From IMG/VR virus record IMGVR_UViG_3300025316_000079, positions 1-21,299 of that record: a stretch of DNA of 21,299 bases; one strand, 5' to 3'. The translations under genes were made by a program, and so were the position numbers. The notes beneath the pieces are model-generated. The model had not been told where the DNA came from. It searched no databases and saw nothing but the letters and a program-made list of their open reading frames with translations. Source of the stretch: a virus. Positions within the stretch are counted from its first letter, which is position 1; each line of letters opens with the position of its first letter. Positions 19,791-21,299 of this stretch are shown here, one piece after another.

Positions 19791-21299
19791 AGGCGTCGAC
19801 GTAATCGACCGTTATAGACTGGATATTGCCCCCTACGAAGCCTCCGCGCGCCAGTGGCACACGCTGACCGACGGCATGGGGGCGGCGCTCAATCCGTTGC
19901 TGGGGAAACTGCAACTGGTCGAGCTGTCCGCCGCCGGCGTCGGCGCGGCGGCCATCAGCATGGCGGGAGAAGTCGGCGGCGCGTTCCAGGACCTGGAGCA
20001 GCGCACCGGCGCGGCCAGCGACGCGCTGCGCGGCATGGAGCAGCAGGTGACCGAGCTGGCGGCCAAATCGCCGGAGTCGTTCGGCGAGATTGCCGACGCG
20101 GTGGGGATGATCAGTCAGCGGCTGGGTGAGTCCGGCGCCGACGCCGAGCACACCGGCGAGCAATACCTGAACCTGGCGCGCATCTGGCATGAGTCGGTGG
20201 GCGCCACCGCCGGCGCCGGCGTGCGCATGCAGCAGACCTGGAGCGTCGGCGCGGACGCGGTCAACCAGGTGGGCGCGGCGGCGCAACAGGCGTACCTGCC
20301 GGCCAGCCAGCTCATGCAGGCGATGGACGCCTACGGGCCATCGCTGAAGCGCATGGGCTACGGGTTTCAGGACAGCCTGGCGCTCATTGGCAACATGGAG
20401 CAGAAAGGCATTGGCTTCGCGCGTGTCTTCAACGCCACGCGGATTGCGCTGCCGGCGGTCGGCTTTGACGACGCGAAGCTCCAGCAGCAACTCCAGCATT
20501 TGCGCGAGCTCGATAAAGCCGGCGACATGGCCGGGCTGGAGTCCAGCGCGAAGAAACTTTTCGGCGGCAAGGCGTGGCTGGACGTGGTGGAAGCCATCCA
20601 TCGCGGCGGCTTCGAAACGCAGGCGTTCGCGCAGTCGCTGCGCGGCGCGGGCGACGTGGCCGAGCAGAATTCGCATTTGTTCGGCGACCAGCTCAAAGAA
20701 GCGCTGAACCAGGTCAGCGCGGCGGCGAAACCGTTGGGTGACGGGCTGATTGCCGTGCTGCGCGATGCGCTGCCGGTGGTCGAGCACGTCACCACCGCGG
20801 CGCTCCAGTTGGCCGGCGCCTTCACCGGCAATCCCGCCGGCAAAATGCTGTTGGAATTGGGGCTGGGCCTCACCGCGCTGTCCGCCGGCGTGGGGGTACT
20901 GGACAAGCTGGCGAAGTTCAGCGTCGCCGGCGTCGGCAAATTGGCCGGTGGCGCGCTGAATCCGCGCGCGGGGCAGACGAACATCGTCCAGACCATCACC
21001 CGGCGCTACGTCGATGTCTTCCAGGACGCGCGCGCCGGCGCAATGGGTGGTGAAGCAACGCTGGCACAGGCGCGCGCGCAGGCCACGCTGAACGCGGAGA
21101 AGTTGCGCGGGGTGTTGGCCACCACGAATTACACCAGTGCCACGTTACGCGACGCGCTGGCGACGAAAGCCGCCGCGGACGCCACACTGATCGACGCGCG
21201 CGCCAAGGCGGAATCGTCCGCGCTCAACTTGAAGTTGGCCACCGCGCAGGAAGCGAAGACGCGCACGACGCTGGAAGCCGCGATCGATGACACAACTCT
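19774..21299 (+). CDS. Tape measure protein, N-terminal part (runs off the window)
   Basis: The frame opens at ATG 19774, inside the chaperone extension, and stays open to the right edge (508 codons). It sets tail length and is later ejected with the DNA. The sequence is alanine/glycine-rich and helical, with tape-measure features of the TP901 type: AFQDLEQRTGAASDALRGME, LAAKSPESFGEIADAVGMIS (the regularly spaced early helices), GFQDSLALIGNMEQKGI, SSAKKLFGGKAWLDVVEA and GDVAEQNSHLFGDQLKEALN. A hydrophobic segment follows (LLELGLGLTALSAGVGVL), then a long coiled-coil-like stretch rich in Ala, Arg and Thr. The 3' end is missing. Confidence 0.93.
   Translation, partial: MGAQIEGVDVIDRYRLDIAPYEASARQWHTLTDGMGAALNPLLGKLQLVELSAAGVGAAAISMAGEVGGAFQDLEQRTGAASDALRGMEQQVTELAAKSPESFGEIADAVGMISQRLGESGADAEHTGEQYLNLARIWHESVGATAGAGVRMQQTWSVGADAVNQVGAAAQQAYLPASQLMQAMDAYGPSLKRMGYGFQDSLALIGNMEQKGIGFARVFNATRIALPAVGFDDAKLQQQLQHLRELDKAGDMAGLESSAKKLFGGKAWLDVVEAIHRGGFETQAFAQSLRGAGDVAEQNSHLFGDQLKEALNQVSAAAKPLGDGLIAVLRDALPVVEHVTTAALQLAGAFTGNPAGKMLLELGLGLTALSAGVGVLDKLAKFSVAGVGKLAGGALNPRAGQTNIVQTITRRYVDVFQDARAGAMGGEATLAQARAQATLNAEKLRGVLATTNYTSATLRDALATKAAADATLIDARAKAESSALNLKLATAQEAKTRTTLEAAIDDTT

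Noticed and set aside
19630-20787. 385-aa minus-strand open frame
   Set aside because: It is antisense to the tape-measure gene and rich in Arg, Leu, His and Gln with no domain.

Overview
The window is a contiguous piece of a tailed double-stranded DNA phage (Caudoviricetes), either a prophage or a free phage. Every gene I accept lies on the + strand. The head genes are Mu-like: a DUF935/gp29-type portal, a MuF protein, and a gpI-type protease with an internally started scaffold. The tail genes look siphoviral: a short tail-tube protein, a frameshifted tail-assembly chaperone pair and a tape measure, with no sheath gene. Coding DNA is GC-rich, many genes have AAGGAG-type ribosome binding sites, and gene ends overlap tightly (ATGA junctions). 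The host is therefore probably a GC-rich bacterium, but nothing here names it. No tRNA, rRNA, CRISPR array, integrase or insertion sequence was seen.

Region 1 (1-4772) is an early/middle operon. It holds a RuvC-like resolvase, several small cysteine-rich or Ead-like accessory proteins, an ASCH-domain protein and a C5-cytosine DNA methyltransferase with about five tandem repeats in its variable region. Nearly all junctions are translationally coupled. The operon ends with a 12-codon ORF that has a good ribosome binding site and a C-terminal QGHLF.

Region 2 (4773-5252) is AT-rich and non-coding. Its left half carries six 17-bp sites of the form CTTAT-N7-ATAAG, spaced 31-32 bp apart (three helical turns). 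Its right half carries 9-bp iteron-like repeats. It looks like a control region or replication origin. It is followed by rusA, a second Holliday junction resolvase, and a likely late-gene regulator (5778-6374). A structured, mostly non-coding stretch (6375-6667) then leads into the terminase genes.

Region 3 (6756-16876) is packaging and head: small and large terminase, portal, a MuF protein with a C-terminal HExxH zincin-like domain, a coupled 55-aa ORF, a terminator, the gpI-type protease/scaffold, a decoration-type protein split by an in-frame amber codon, the major capsid protein, and three neck/connector proteins.

Region 4 (16876-21299) is a glycosyltransferase, an unidentified tail-region protein, the tail tube, a terminator, the tail chaperone pair joined by a canonical -1 frameshift signal (A AAA AAC plus a hairpin), and the start of the tape measure, which runs off the window.

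The most interesting points are the six-site phased operator array, the MuF-zincin with its coupled small ORF (a candidate phage-borne effector and immunity pair), the amber-interrupted decoration protein, and the glycosyltransferase inside the neck module.
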